A DNA stretch of 64,000 nt from Microcebus murinus (GCF_040939455.1 NC_134106.1:41252001-41316000); one strand, 5' to 3'. Counted from the stretch's first letter, positions 1 to 12,440 are shown. The notes: generated from the sequence alone by a model not told the origin. A program made the numbers and translations.

Positions 1-7
1 TTTAACT

Positions 8-34
8 AAAAAAAAAAAAAAAAAAAAAAAAAAA
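8..34. repeat. Poly(A) run at the window edge
   Basis: An uninterrupted run of 27 A. It could be the tail of a retroelement, but no SINE or L1 body is recognisable in the few bases before it, so the origin is undecided. Confidence 0.7.
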
Positions 35-1400
35 GTTAGAAACACAGCCACTAAGACTGGCATTTCTGGAGACACTGGGTTGCCTGTTGATATCTGGTTT
101 TCAGAGAACTAATTTTCAGAAAACTATAACTCATTCATTTTGGCCTTTGATTTTGAAGGAATTCCTTCCTTCCTTCCCAGACCTGCTATCCATAAATAAA
201 CACACACACAATCCACATTCCCCCATTACCCTATGATCATTTCTTTGTCCCAGAAATGTACATTCTAGTCCAAGAGAAAACTAATCAGGACAGTCAGGAC
301 AGACTGCTGGGAATGTACATGTGTTATCTGGAGCATCGCTACCCTAAGAATATAGATTATAGAGTTCAGAAGAAAACTCTCATCAAGAAACATCTGAAAC
401 CCATTTCAGAAAAGATGGGAGTATAAAAGCAACTTTTACTAAGTCTGATGATGGAAAGGTTTTATCTAATTGGCTATCATTGTTCCCAGTTTAAAACAGT
501 TTAGGCATTCTCCATCGTAATGAATAACTGGAATGACAAAGGCTAGCTTTTCATCCAATCAGCAAAGTAATGAGGACACTAATGAGATCTAAGATTCCTA
601 CCTGGCTTTTGCAGATTTAATATAGTAGCCCAAACTAGCTTTGGAACAAGGCAATAACATTCATTCAGCCACAGAAATCGAGTTTAAACCTTGAACCAAT
701 GACACAATGAGTATATCTGTGATAATCATTTGCCATGCAAATTATTTTAAATCACTAGGAGGTACAACATACCTACATGCATAATGAGCCAGCTTTTATA
801 TTAGCATACTGCAAAGAACTTTCCTGCTGTGTGTTTTATGCTGCTGTTTCTTTATATTTTATGTGTTTGCATTAATGTTTTAATTTTCATTTACACATAC
901 ACATCCTTAGGCCATTTTATGAAGGGCATGACTTTAAAAATTCGGTCAGTATGTTAAATTAATGTAAAAAAGGTCATGTTGCAAGTAGTCCTAAATCAAT
1001 TCTTTGTGTTCCCCCATACACTCAAACCTTCCTATATGGCTTATTTATTATGGGTAATACAAAAGTCAGATCTGGCTCTAAACTCTGACCATCTGTCAGA
1101 TTAACATGCATATGCACGGAATGTCTCTCTTTGGATGATGAATCCTACCACAAGTCCTCCCTAAAAGAATATATCCATCCCCTTTCTTACAAAAATAAAC
1201 AAAAACAATTGATTTATATCAATAATGTGTGTATATATATATATATTTATTAGAACTTTTCCCTAAATTGGCCTTATGGTTAGAAAACGATTTCATCACC
1301 TCAGAAAACCTGTCCAGTATTATCCAAGTAGAAGAATGTGGCAAGGTATTAAACAACCAATTAATAAAAAAAGAGAGAAAATAATGTATGATTACAAACA
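35..1400. other. Intron, no recognisable feature
   Basis: AT-rich intron with no gene or repeat family I can name. A short TA run lies near 1230-1247. Confidence 0.5.
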
Positions 1401-1404
1401 AAAG

Positions 1405-1620
1405 TTATAGAACCAGAGTCTCTATTAGACCTAGCTCAACCACTGACTGCTTTATGAGTCTAGTCCAGTTATTTCACCTTTCTGAGCTTCAGCTTCCTCA
1501 ATTCAAAATAAGGACAAAAATTGTAAGAGTACTTACCACAAGGTTTATTTTAAAATTAAAGGTCTAAAACCTTGGCATTTTATTCAACATGTTTATTCAT
1601 ATTATAATTATTACTAATAT
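1405..1620 (+). repeat. MIR SINE fragment
   Basis: Order of motifs matches MIR: a 'loss-of-tail' equivalent of gagtctagt..cagttatttcacctttctgagcttcagcttcctcaattc, then a diverged 3' part. This is an ancient tRNA-derived SINE, heavily mutated. The boundaries are approximate. Confidence 0.7.
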
Positions 1621-1747
1621 GAGATGGCATCCTAAGTTACTGTTAAAAACCAAGTGAGGATGTGGGTGGCAGGCTGTTTTAGATTCTGATTCAACCAGTC
1701 CTTCTATTGGTCACATTCAGATGACATTCATGTCATATTAATGTCAT

Positions 1748-1920
1748 AAGATAGCATAGAAGGTAAGAACAAGGTCTGTTGAATCTTAGTTCTATCACTT
1801 ATCAGCTATGTTTTATTCAGTAATATTCTTAACATCTTTATAAAATATATGGTAATAGTATTACCTACTTTATAATATTGTAGGGAAGATTAAGTTACTA
1901 TATGTCAAGCTCTTAGAAAA
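1748..1920 (+). repeat. MIR SINE fragment
   Basis: Diverged MIR core: 'agatagcatagaaggtaaga' at the 5' side, 'tctatcacttatcagctatg' in the conserved core, and 'attacctactttataatatt' in the 3' half. It is the second of three MIR pieces in about 900 bp. Confidence 0.65.
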
Positions 1921-2059
1921 AAAATCCTTGGTATATTGTAAGCATGTGACAAATGTCCAAATATGCTAAAAGCTAGTAGAGCAAGAGAATCAGTCTAATA
2001 GTCATTACAATAATAATAATTTTAAAAATCATAACAATAACCATTAAAATAGTAATGCT

Positions 2060-2300
2060 ATACTTAGCTCTGGGGTAGCGTGCTATCATTGCTTACAATT
2101 TCACGTATACTAGCCAACATAAACTTCTCAACAAGCCTGTACCATGGGTAGACTATGGATTATTATCTTCATATTATACTGTGTGAACTTGAAGCTCAGA
2201 GATAAGTGACTCGCTAATCCACCTTACAGTGAATTGTAGAGCCAGTGCTAGCAGCTAGGTGTGGGCCTGCTGATCCACTGTCCTTTACACTACAGTGCTT
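2060..2300 (-). repeat. MIR SINE fragment, reverse orientation
   Basis: Reads as reverse-complement MIR: 'gattattatcttcatattat', then 'gaagctcagagataagtgac', and 'ctgctgatccactgtccttt' at the far end. Diverged, with approximate ends. Confidence 0.65.
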
Positions 2301-3370
2301 CTCAATGGCCAAAGATCAAAATCCAGAGCAACAGGCCATCCTGATGAGAACCCTTCTTAAAAGAAGACAATATGGTCCCAGAAATCAAGAGCACAGTGCT
2401 CATGCTTGCTGATTTCATAGTTCTATAGACTATCATAGGTAATAACCACTCAATTTGCATAAACACAGTATTATTGCCACAGAGATGCATTTTAGAGCTA
2501 ACTAGTTCTGGCAGATTACATTCATTTAAAGAGGATCTCGGTGGGTTTTTTTGCCTTTTGACATTTCATATTCTCTTGGTCTCCCAAATCTTTCAACAAA
2601 TTATTTTTTGTTGGATAGGGCAGTCCATGAACAAGTCACTTTTAAAAATACCATTTGGTTTCTAATTTTCATTCAAGCATTAAGACTTGCTCCTTTTAGT
2701 TTTTGTGTCATTATAAATGAAAGAAATGTATATGTGGAGAAATATACACACACTCATACAAATATATATACTCACTGTCTATATATCTATCTTTGATTTA
2801 CAACAAATAAAAACAGAGATATATGAGACTTCTGTATATCAGAGAACCAGACCAGGTAGCACTCAACTCCAAATTTACACATTATGAAGGAGAAGAAAAA
2901 ACAAATCAGTAAGCACACAAATCTTTCCCTTGACAAGTTGCCCTTTCGGAGCCTCCCTTCACTTTACCTTTGTTTTTCTTTTCACATTATGGGCTTCAGA
3001 AAATTTTTTACATTTTCTTCCTCCTGGAGATAGGTCATCTCCTGGTCAAAAGGTATAAGGATGTCCTTTTGGGGAGAAGCATTGAAAACATGCTATCAGA
3101 TAGGGAAGCAGTTAATAGGCATTTACTGAATCTCTAGGCCACTAAGCACCGTGCTAGGTGCTTAGAACTGAGTCTTTTCTGCTTTTCACTAAGAAAGAGG
3201 GAAAAGCTGAGACTTTTAGCATCATCACTGACCTCCTTAAACCACGAATAAAAGATAAAAAGGTTTTCTTCTCTCATCTCACAAGTTTAAAAAAGAAAAA
3301 TGTTAATATTTGATTTTGGGTTGTTCAGCCGCATAGGTGGCCTATACCCATCAAATGTCAGTGTAACCCT
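2301..3370. other. Intron, no confident feature
   Basis: No gene found. A short L2/MIR-like snatch (about 3110-3175, 'aggcatttactgaatctcta ... ccgtgctaggtgcttag') is suggestive only. Confidence 0.45.
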
Positions 3371-3371
3371 C

Positions 3372-3468
3372 CAATCCAGTGATGCAAACCAAAAATGTCT
3401 TTAGACATTGCCAAACATCCCCTGGATGCAAAATCATCCCTGACTGAAAATCCCTGTCTAGACCAAAC
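3372..3468 (+). repeat. MER20-like hAT DNA transposon fragment
   Basis: The segment with 'caaaaatgtctttagacatt', 'gccaaacatcccctgga' and 'gcaaaatcatccctg' matches the 3' half of the MER20-type nonautonomous hAT-Charlie element as I remember it. It is old and truncated. Confidence 0.6.
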
Positions 3469-4049
3469 TTCACTGGACACAGAATTGTGTTAGACATGTA
3501 GCATGTAGCATATAAGGATAGTGTAGAGGCACCTGGAAATATAATGACATTAAATTTAAAATAATACGATGTCTTTTCTAAAGGTATTTTTATTTACATT
3601 TTACATATGATTGAGAAAATGTCAGTTGTCCAATATCAAAAACTGGGGAAGCTAAAGCAGTATGCCCCTTCCCCTCTCAAATCACTACCACTGAGCTTGT
3701 TTTAATTCCTGTAACATTAAAGGTCTGTTTCCCACCCAGTCCAGGGATAAGAACTACAGGCTGCTTTTAGTTCTTCAGAGAAAAGGACACTACAAAAGGT
3801 GGTTATCATAAGAACGTTACACATTAAAAAAAAAAAAAGAAAGAGTAAATTAAGTTTCTGCTCTTAAAAAAACACTGGAAAAAAAAAGAAAAGATACATT
3901 CTCAGTTCAAAGCAATTTATGTTAATGATAATTGGGCAAAATGATAGATTGTTTTTGTATAATTTCAGAAGTAATGTCAAATTTACTTCAAAATCAGATA
4001 ATTTAAGAAGTTTCTTATATATTAAATGGTTAAAAGTATATTATTAAAG

Positions 4050-4178
4050 ATAAAAATATAAGACCTTTTTGCGGGAGGGGGGTAAGGGCATTTATTGAAA
4101 CCTTAAAATCTGTACCCCCATAATATGCTGAAATAAAATAAATAAATAAATAAATAAATAAAAATATAAGACCTTTTT
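4050..4178 (+). mobile_element. Ultra-short L1 3' end with target-site duplication
   Basis: An insert of about 87 bp (4071-4157) contains only an L1 3' tail: 'ctgtacccccataatatgct', then a TAAA-rich tail. It is bracketed by a perfect 20-bp repeat (TAAAAATATAAGACCTTTTT) at 4051-4070 and 4159-4178. This is target-primed insertion that stopped almost immediately. The tail is the same type as the other lemur-style L1 copies in the window. Confidence 0.88.
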
Positions 4179-4579
4179 AATATAATAGTATAAATGTTTA
4201 TTTTCTGTATGATTTACTTTGTTATCTTGTTTTTACAATATCAAAAAGTATATTCTTTGTATAGCTCTAGTAAATATATATTTAGTATAAATTTATATTT
4301 GTAAATATCATATATTTATATGAACCTAGTAAATCTAGTAAAATATCTACTTTGGGATATGAATGGTGGTAAAAATTATATATCTAACCTTCTCCAAATA
4401 GTCTCTTAAAATTATTGAATAAATGTGGCTATTAATCTTGCTCAGCAATTTGATGAGCAAGATACCTAAATACAAAAAGTTATTTAGTAAGTACTACTTA
4501 GGAAGGAAAAGCCTTAATATTAATGCTTTAGGTTCTTGAAAATCAGAAAAAACTAATACCATTTGATTGCACCTAATCT

Positions 4580-4599
4580 CTTTCTCTCTCTCTCTCTCC
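4580..4599. repeat. TC/CT microsatellite
   Basis: Short uninterrupted CT-dinucleotide run just before the CA repeat at 4627. Confidence 0.85.
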
Positions 4600-4624
4600 T
4601 CCTCCCCTCTTACACAAACGTGTG

Positions 4625-4626
<2 letters not shown>

Positions 4627-4663
<37 letters not shown>
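4627..4663. repeat. CA microsatellite
   Basis: About 18 uninterrupted CA units. It generates the low-complexity CVCVC-type reading frame on the minus strand, which is not a protein. Confidence 0.95.
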
Positions 4664-4667
<4 letters not shown>

Positions 4668-4754
4668 CCCACCCCACACTGAATAAATACCTGTCAGAAG
4701 ATAGGAAACAAGAAAATAAGGTAGGCATGGAACAGAGAGAGACAGTGCAAACCT

Positions 4755-4870
4755 CAAGTGGGACATCATAGATTTGAGTTCGAGTCCTATTTTGGATTTC
4801 AGAAAGGTCTAATAATCTCTTTAAGCCTCAGCCTTTTCATACACAAAATATGGAGATATACTAGAAGATA
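4755..4870 (+). repeat. MIR SINE fragment
   Basis: MIR core: 'gatttgagttcgagtcctat', then 'taatctctttaagcctcagc' and 'ttttcatacacaaaatatgg'. Diverged, with approximate ends. Confidence 0.7.
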
Positions 4871-6923
4871 CATGTAGTCCCTTCCATTTAAACAATATGT
4901 GATTCTCAATATATTTTAGATGAGAGGAGTAGAAGGAACATTCGAAGTGTGAGGTCCTAAGAAAAATTAAATAATCTTAAGTTACATTCTAAAATCAATG
5001 TAAGCTGCAATTATGAGAACAACTTGGCCAGCTAGCCTGAATATTTTTGGCCATGCCAGCAACAGATTGGCTGGATGGCACTGCACAAGAGAATCTTTTT
5101 AACACAGTCTGCTCAATCTGGCCCATCTAATGTTCTGCCTGGGATAAGTTTAAATTTTTGTAGACTTAGAAGTTCTCCTTGGTATATCACAGGCTGTGGA
5201 GACGACAATCCATGATAAATGTCTTCTTCATTAAAAGTCAATTCTTGCCAACATTTCCATGCTACTTTTGTTCTAGTATAATACCGCATATAATTTGAGA
5301 CATGTAATTCATGAAGCAAAATAATATTCCACTCTCTGTTTCAGAGACTTAAGAGACTTATAACAATAAACAAAGTTCAAAGGAATGCATTAGAAATTTA
5401 CTGAGAAATTTGGATTACAGATGGCCCACTGGAACAGTAAACACTTTTGCTGGCTTCCTAGCTAGAAGTGGGAGAAAAGGAAAGCAAACTGTTAATCAAT
5501 TTCTATAGAGGCAAAATACTTCATGTTACCTATCACCATACTCCTGCCATATTTTATATGCCTTAAAGTATCACTCCAAGATTTAGCTATTATTTACATC
5601 GGAGGTCTCCAAAGAAAATAGCTTTGAGAAGCATGTTAGTTTGTAGCTGCAGAAGACACAAGAAATAGCAGTAGCTGGAATCAGGCAGTAGTTTTAGGAT
5701 AATGGAGAATCTAAAAAAAAGGGCATGTATGAAATTCTCTTGTCTTCCATTTCAGAGAAAGTATTCCTTGTAAAGAGAAATAAATAATAATGCTTGAGAA
5801 CACTTTATATTCATAATGAAAACAAAGAAAAGACTGAAAACTATATTTTCAGGTGTCTTAGTTAAAAGGAAAAAAAAAAACACCTTGTTAGTCTAACCAG
5901 AAAATAATTTAAGAAAACAATTGAAAAAAAAGTGGATTTAGGAATAAATAAGGAACACCTCATAAAATATTTTAATAATATCAAGCAGCTATCTGCACAA
6001 AAAGATGGAACTGTTCCACATTTAGGCGTATCTCCTGGGGAGAAGCACAGTAGAAGTGAGTAGACAAACATCTCTAACCTGTCTAGTCACATCAGCATAT
6101 CAGCCACAGAGAAACAAAATAAATAAATTCTGGGACCACCTGAAGTGATTTGTTAATCAGCTGTGTGCATAATTACTGCTTTTGTTTCATTAATTTTAAT
6201 TACCTGTTTTTCTTTTGTCCTTATGCCCTGAGGTGAGTTTTTCATCAATAATGGGCATGATTTTATGAATATCACATGCAAACAAGCAAATTAGACCCAC
6301 TGAACTAGGGAGATCATTTCTTTCCCTTCCCTTCTCTAAGGTTAGCTGCTATTTCCTGAAAACGACATTGATTCTATGGTAACATGCACAAAGGCATTAA
6401 TCAGGAGAACAGGAGTGTTTGTGAATTCAGTAAAGCTTATGAAGTACTTCATTATAACACACTACCAATCTATGACCCCAGTAATTTCAGTCCCTAAATT
6501 ATAAATAAATTAGATGGTTAAATGACTACCCCTTTTTTTACACTACATATTGGATAACTCTTTAAAATTTACACAAGAGCTCTTAAGGTATAAAAGAATG
6601 TAGGGACTGAAAAATAAAAAGTGGCTGCTGTTTAGGGGTACTTAACCTAGAGGTAGACATCCAGGCAGATCCAAACTGCCTATTAATCCTTTTTCCCCTT
6701 TCCTATACTGCCTACAAATAATAAGTTTGTTTTTTAGTACCATAATTTATAATTATGCATGGTATGCCATTATTTGTGGGTAATAATGTTTTTATTAGTT
6801 TCATTTTCAAGTAATTATTACCAAAATTCAATTTTTATTTTTAATAATAATAGCCAATTCAGGTGAGATTCCTTGAAATAGAACTCTCACATCTTGCTGT
6901 TCCTATAAATGTGTATAAACCCC
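4871..6923. other. Intron, no confident feature
   Basis: No gene or nameable repeat. Around 6130-6260 there is a run of TAATTA-type motifs in relatively complex sequence that might be conserved noncoding DNA. That cannot be judged from one genome. Confidence 0.45.
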
Positions 6924-7327
6924 TGCTATAGCCTGAATGTGTCTCCCAGGATTCATATGCTGGAAACTTAAGCCCCAAGCAACAGTGTTGGGAGGTGGGG
7001 CCTAATGGGAGGCATTTAGATGATGAGGGCTCCACTCTCATGAATATATTAATGTCACTATAAAAAGGGATTGCAGGAATGGCTCATTCTCTTCTGCTAT
7101 TCCACCATGTGAGGAATAACACTTCTGTCCTCTGGAGAATGAAGCATTCAAGACACCATCTTGAAAGTATAGATCAAGCCCTCACCAGACACAAGATGCC
7201 TGAGCTTTGTTCTTGGACTGTCCAGTCTCCAAATCTGAGGGGAGAGGGGTGGGGAAACTCTATTCTTTGTAAACTACCCAGTCTCAGGTATTCTGTTATA
7301 GTGGCACAAATATAATGGACTAAGACA
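6924..7327 (+). mobile_element. Solo LTR of the ERVL-MaLR type (MLT1/MST-like)
   Basis: The element opens with TG (tgctatagcctgaatgtgtc) and closes with CA (ggactaagaca), as LTRs do. Typical MaLR signposts follow in order: 'gttgggaggtggggcctaat', 'gatgagggctccactctcat', 'ccctcaccagaca', 'cttggactgtccagtctcca', and 'actacccagtctcaggtatt'. No internal retroviral sequence adjoins it, so it is a solo LTR. I see no clear 5-bp target duplication. The ORF at 7079-7315 lies inside it and is not a gene. Confidence 0.85.
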
Positions 7328-10111
7328 TTCCCCTTAAGAGCCTTCTATGTGTTGATAATTGTTGATGTGGTAAATTGAATTAATGAAAGAAGCTAAAGTG
7401 ATAATCTTAAAGGAAAAATGTTTTCTGCTCATAAATGTTCAAAATAGCATTATTTATAATATTTATGTCTGTGTGATAAACTCATTAGGGGCTTTCCTTT
7501 ATACTTGTGTGTTTTCCAATTTTTCATTAAGGAGTATTTGGTATTTTATAACTAAAATAAATTATTTTTTAAAAAAGCATTCTCATTTAACAATGAAAAG
7601 AAACTTAAGGCACTCACAATAAATTATTAGAGTGGCATAGCTTTAACAAATTTCTTTCTACATGTATATGACATAAGTGCATGAGAATATTCACTAAAGA
7701 ACAGAAAAAGAAGGCATTAAGTGTCTTTAAAGCATGAAGCAATTTAAGGATTAACTTTTTAAAAAATGCTCTGAATTGCAACCATCTAACAAATAAAATG
7801 TTGAGACATGGAATTTAAGGTTTTCTGAAGCAAAAACCATGCCTTATGTATCTTTTTTCCCCTTGTTCCATGCCTGTAATACAACGGGTTTCTTTTAATT
7901 GTTTCAGAACAATGGACAGCAGATCAGCTGTTTTAAGTAGAGAGTGCAGTCTTAAGAGACAAGGTATCTACTTACTACCCTCAATCAGTTTCATATTGAT
8001 CTGGTTATGTGGGCAAATCGGTTCCCTTCTCTGGACGTCCTTTGCCTCACTGATAAAGGCAATTTATTGCCTTGTCTTTCCAATAGGAGAAACCTCAATC
8101 AGATAAATTTTGGTCATTCATAGCTGAGGCCTAAACTTATTTGTCTTTTAACTCTGATACACAGATAAATATACTCTTACATTACTCTATTGATGAGTTT
8201 TAGTCCTTTGTTTACTTGAAGAAGGACACTGAATAGAAAAAAATGCTCAGTAAGGTTAATCTGTCAATGTATCTACTTTCCTATTGTCTTAAGTTCATAG
8301 TTCTAGTAATGAATATCTCACAAACTTGTTAACTTCATTAGGTTATCTTGGAAAATAAGTATTATGTGAACTTATTTTATGACTACAGGAAAGGTCAGGA
8401 ACAAGTCTGATTTGATAACTTCAGACTAAGATCTTTTCAAAAGTTCTTCAAAGCATAATTCTAGGAGTGTGTTGTTATTTATTTTTTTAATTTAAAAAGC
8501 CAGGTTTTCTTTAACTTTTGGGGGGAGCATCAAGGGAAAGAGAAAACAAAAAGGAAAAATATAACTTGTCATTCCTAATTACTTTGAACATTTTTTCCAT
8601 GGACTAATGCTTTTTAAAAATTCATCCCCACTTTTATTATTTTCTTTTAGATTTTCCCAAAGCCATAGAACTATTTCTTCTCTGACTGAGAACTAAAGCC
8701 ACGCTCAGCATTGGCACAGAACCTAGAACATGACAGAGTATCAATAAATGCTAGGTCTTCTTTTCCTATTTCTATAAGTTTGAATGTTTTCTTGGCCTTA
8801 GAGATCAAAAGTATATTATTCAATAGAAAAGAATAAAGTTTAAAATCAAATATTAGCATCTCTAGGTGTTAGTAAAACTTATTATTTCCCATATTTTGGT
8901 TGTCATGGTTCTATTTCTGTTCTGGTATTTCTCCTTGAATTTGCCACTTTTTCTTTCTTATCACCCATTGCTCTTGGTGTCTTGGGATTCTCACTTAAAT
9001 TTTACTCTCTTTTAAATGGAGCCATAAATTAAAATTTGTCCAGATGTATTTGTCTCCATACTGCTATACATAGTTATTTGATTTGTGTTGTTTCTCTTTA
9101 GAGTCACCCTCATCCTTTCAAAACCTGCTCATCCCTTCTTCTGGCTGGGTGTCACCATTCTCCATTCCTGCTGTAAATTCACAACCATGAGTATTACACA
9201 GAGAGATTCATAGTAAAATCTATGTATTTATTATATAGGACCAGTTGGTATAAAAAGAAAGTTCTTCTTTCAAAGAAGAACTTCAGTATTTTACATTTCA
9301 TAGTTATGGGAGGGCTTTGAGAGTAGATCCCAGGAATGCTACTCTTACGTTATTCACTGTGGAGAAAAATACAGTAAAATAAATATATTAATAGAGTCTA
9401 TGCAAGAGCACTAGATGCTAAAACATCTAAACGATCTTATTATACAACTTTTATAGCAAGGAACATTAAAATATTAGTTCAATAATGTATATATACCATA
9501 AAGAGAATGATATTGAGTCTAAACCTATATTTAAGTGTAGGCATTAAAGACTCACATCATTAAAATGTGCTGTGACTTATGTTTCAAAGAATTTAGTAGG
9601 TACTCAGAGCTAAAAATCTCCTGAAAGGTGATTTTAAATGTGAGCAGAGATTAAAAGACAGAGAATAAAGCTATCATCTATTTTTTTTCCTGTTACAATA
9701 ACATTGAAAATTTGTCAGAAGCACCTGCTTTTTAAATGACATAATAAATATTAAAAATAAAAAGTTACAAATAAAAATTTGTAACTGAGGTTTGAAAGTT
9801 AATTTCAAAGATTTATTATACTGCAGGGTTCATATTTAGCAGCTGTCAATTTGTTACCGACAACTGTAATAAAAATCAGCAAAACTTGAAACCTTTCGCT
9901 GCCCAAAAGACAGCTGTTTCTGAGTGTTGAAGGTGTGGGGGGTTGGGGTGATTGTTGCTTTTTCAAACCAATCTTTACCTGAGAAACACATTATTTTTAT
10001 CAAATAATTCATCTGACAAAAAATGATTGATATTCTTTAACTACATTTTAAAAAACAGATATATTTTAAAATGTGGAATTTTGTTGTTCTTGCTCTTCTA
10101 ATATTTGTAGG
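7328..10111. other. Intron, mostly featureless
   Basis: No gene. A weak MIR-like stretch (about 7940-8080, with 'tgggcaaatcggttcccttc') and an L2/MIR-like scrap (about 8700-8752) are too diverged for a firm call. The remainder is AT-rich unique-looking sequence. Confidence 0.45.
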
Positions 10112-10295
10112 CAGTGTTTTTAACCTGGGGTAATTTTGACCCTTAATAGGATATTTTGTAATATATAGAAACATTTTTATTTTTCATAACTTGATATTAT
10201 TGGCATCTAGTCTGTAGAGGTTAGGGATGCTTCTAAACATGTTATAATATATAGGACAGCCCCACAACAAAGAATTATTTGTCTCAACATGTCAA
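10112..10295 (-). repeat. MER20-like hAT DNA transposon, reverse orientation
   Basis: Reverse-complement reading gives 'aattctttgttgtggggctg tcct', 'gcatccctaacctctacaga' and 'ctagatgccaataatat', in the same order as MER20-type elements. Old and diverged. Confidence 0.65.
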
Positions 10296-10559
10296 TTGTG
10301 CATGTGGAGTTAAGCAATCTCATTTTAAAGGAACTGATGTGCTAGATTTAGATTAAAGATAGGTTTGTATTTGCAGACTTTTTAAGCTATAGTTTCTATG
10401 ATAAGTGTTCTGGTGGGGAGCTGCAGGCAGGCACTGGCTGTGCTTTAAGTAAGTGTTATTTAAAACAGCAGAGTAAAACTTCTTAGCGAGAAATTATAGC
10501 AAGTACATTTGCACTAATGTAATTAAGTTTGTGTCAGCACTTACACTGAATATGTTTCT

Positions 10560-11045
10560 ATGTACAACGACAGTCTCCAATTTTTTAGGCACCAGGGACT
10601 GGTTTCATGGAAGACAATTTCTTTTCTACAGACTAGAGCAGGGGGATGGTTTCAGGATGATTCAAGTGCATTATGTTTATTGTGCACTCAAACCTCTTTG
10701 CTAATGATAATCTGTATTTGCAGCTACTCCCCAGTGCTAGCATCATGGCCTCAGCTCCACCTCAGATCATGCGGCTTTAGATTCTCAAAAGGAGCATGTA
10801 ACTTAGACACCTCAAATGCACAGTTTACAGTAGGGTTTGTGCTCCTATGGGAATCTAATGCCTCTGCTGATCGGATGGGAGCTGGAGCTTATGCCTTGAT
10901 GCAAGTGAGGGCGAGCGGCTGTAGATACAGATGAAGCTTGGCTCCCTTGCCTTCTACTCACCTCCTGCTGTGCGGCCTGGTTTCTAACAGGTCATGAGCT
11001 GGTCCTGGCCCACGGCCCAGGGGGTGGGGATAACAGATGTACAAC
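10560..11045. mobile_element. MER1-type nonautonomous hAT transposon with 8-9 bp target duplication
   Basis: The element at about 10569-11037 carries MER1-family signposts: 'ggcaccagggactggtttca', 'tggaagacaatttcttttct', 'tagattctcaaaaggagcat', a mirrored 'gctcctatgggaatctaatg', and 'cacctcctgctgtgcggcct'. It is flanked on both sides by ATGTACAAC (10560-10568 and 11037-11045), consistent with the 8-bp duplication of hAT transposition plus one chance base. The two halves are partly inverted copies of each other. A 124-codon ORF (10560-10934) is a by-product of the element. I give no strand because of the near-palindromic structure. Confidence 0.88.
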
Positions 11046-11267
11046 ATTTTGTAACTGGGCTATAAAAATGAATCTTTAACTAAAATTAGACAAGACATTT
11101 CCTTAGGTAACAATTATTTTTTAAATGTGCATTAGCTAATGTTCCATATGGGCTCCTTAATGAACATCAAATAAATGTTAAAAATTCAAATATAGTTTTA
11201 CTCCCACCCTTTAACCCATTACTTTCTCAAGTTGAAGGTATTTATAAGCAAATATATAGATATGGCA

Positions 11268-11280
11268 AATAATCTATATC

Positions 11281-11312
<32 letters not shown>

Positions 11313-11321
11313 TAGATTATT
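11268..11321. repeat. TA microsatellite with unique-sequence inverted arms
   Basis: A TA-rich core is bounded by perfect 12-nt inverted arms (AATAATCTATAT at 11268-11279 and ATATAGATTATT at 11310-11321). The strand can fold into a single long hairpin. Confidence 0.9.
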
Positions 11322-11799
11322 CATTCCTCAAATAATAATTCTAAGGATGTTACTATTAATATATAACATAAACAACCACTTTCTGGCCAGGGATAAGGAC
11401 CAAGGAGCTACATTTTGTTCAATGTCTGCACTCTTTCAATCATTAAGAAAAGTACTTTTTATCTAATATCCATTTACTTCAATAAAAATGTAATCTAAAG
11501 TAAAAAATATTTACAGAGAGAGTATTATTTGTCCTATTAAAAATAAAAGAACAGAATAAGGTAGTTAGAAAATCAAATGTACCTAGGCCTTTTAGCTAAA
11601 ATATAAATTATTCTGATAAACTTAACCTCTGGAAAATAGTATCATGAAGAAGAAATTTAAAGAAAACCTACTCCACTCTCACGCATGGTGATTTTTCATT
11701 TGAATCAGGAACACATTTCAAAATCAAAGACCTTGAATACTCTCTGCTTTCATTTGGACCTCTAGAGTAGAGTCTCTCTTTTTAAATTTAACAAGTACT

Positions 11800-12022
11800 T
11801 ATTAGCACTTACAATATGCCTGATAATCATATAAGTGTTTAACAAATATTAACTCCTGATGGCCCCTTGATATAGGCACACATATTATCTACATTTTACA
11901 AACAATGGAGCTGAGTCAAACAAAGATTAAATAATTGGCCAAGGTCTCACAGCTAGTAAGCAACAGAGATAGGATATGTATCCTGACAGTCCTGTCCCAG
12001 AATCCTTGCTCTTTAGATCCAT
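11800..12022 (-). repeat. MIR SINE fragment, reverse orientation
   Basis: Reads 'ctacattttacaaacaatgg', 'aattggccaaggtctcacag', 'ctagtaagcaacagagatag', and ends near 'aatccttgctctttagatcc'. This is a clear reverse-complement MIR. Confidence 0.85.
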
Positions 12023-12349
12023 GTAGGTGGCCTCTCCTCTTTATCCAATGCTACTAAACCTCTTATTTATCTCAAGCCTGCTTAGGTATTGTGACCTTGG
12101 AGGAGACTGCACACATGTGAATGGTTTCAGATCAAATCAACAGGTGTGCGGAAGTGGTGGGGAGACCAAGAGAAGGTGGGTGGCCTCACCAGCTGGTCCA
12201 TCTGTGGAGATGCTTTATTCAGAAATCTCTTAGAAGTCCAAAAATAGTTGGATCCAAATTAAATGCATCTGGTCTCTTACTTTTATCTCTTTAGGCCATA
12301 CATTTTATATCACTGAAAATTTCTTTCTTCCTCATAAGGAAAGGCTGTA

Positions 12350-12440
12350 TAGAATGGTGTTTAAGAGCATGAACTTGAGCTATACCTCCTGGGTTCAGTT
12401 CCTAGAGTTGAATCACTATTACAATAATTCTACTGCATGT
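12350..12440 (+). repeat. MIR SINE 5' fragment
   Basis: 'gtgtttaagagcatgaactt' followed by 'cctgggttcagttcctagag' is the MIR 5' half. It then loses similarity. Confidence 0.65.

Noticed and set aside
735..742. ATGCAAAT octamer motif
   Set aside because: A single 8-mer is expected many times by chance in 64 kb of AT-rich DNA.
4494..4769. 91-codon ORF with a Cys/Val run
   Set aside because: The run is translated CA microsatellite. Nothing else supports a protein.
7079..7315. 78-codon ORF
   Set aside because: It is internal to the MaLR-type LTR and is not a gene.
10560..10934. 124-codon ORF
   Set aside because: It lies inside the MER1-type DNA transposon. Those elements are noncoding deletion derivatives.
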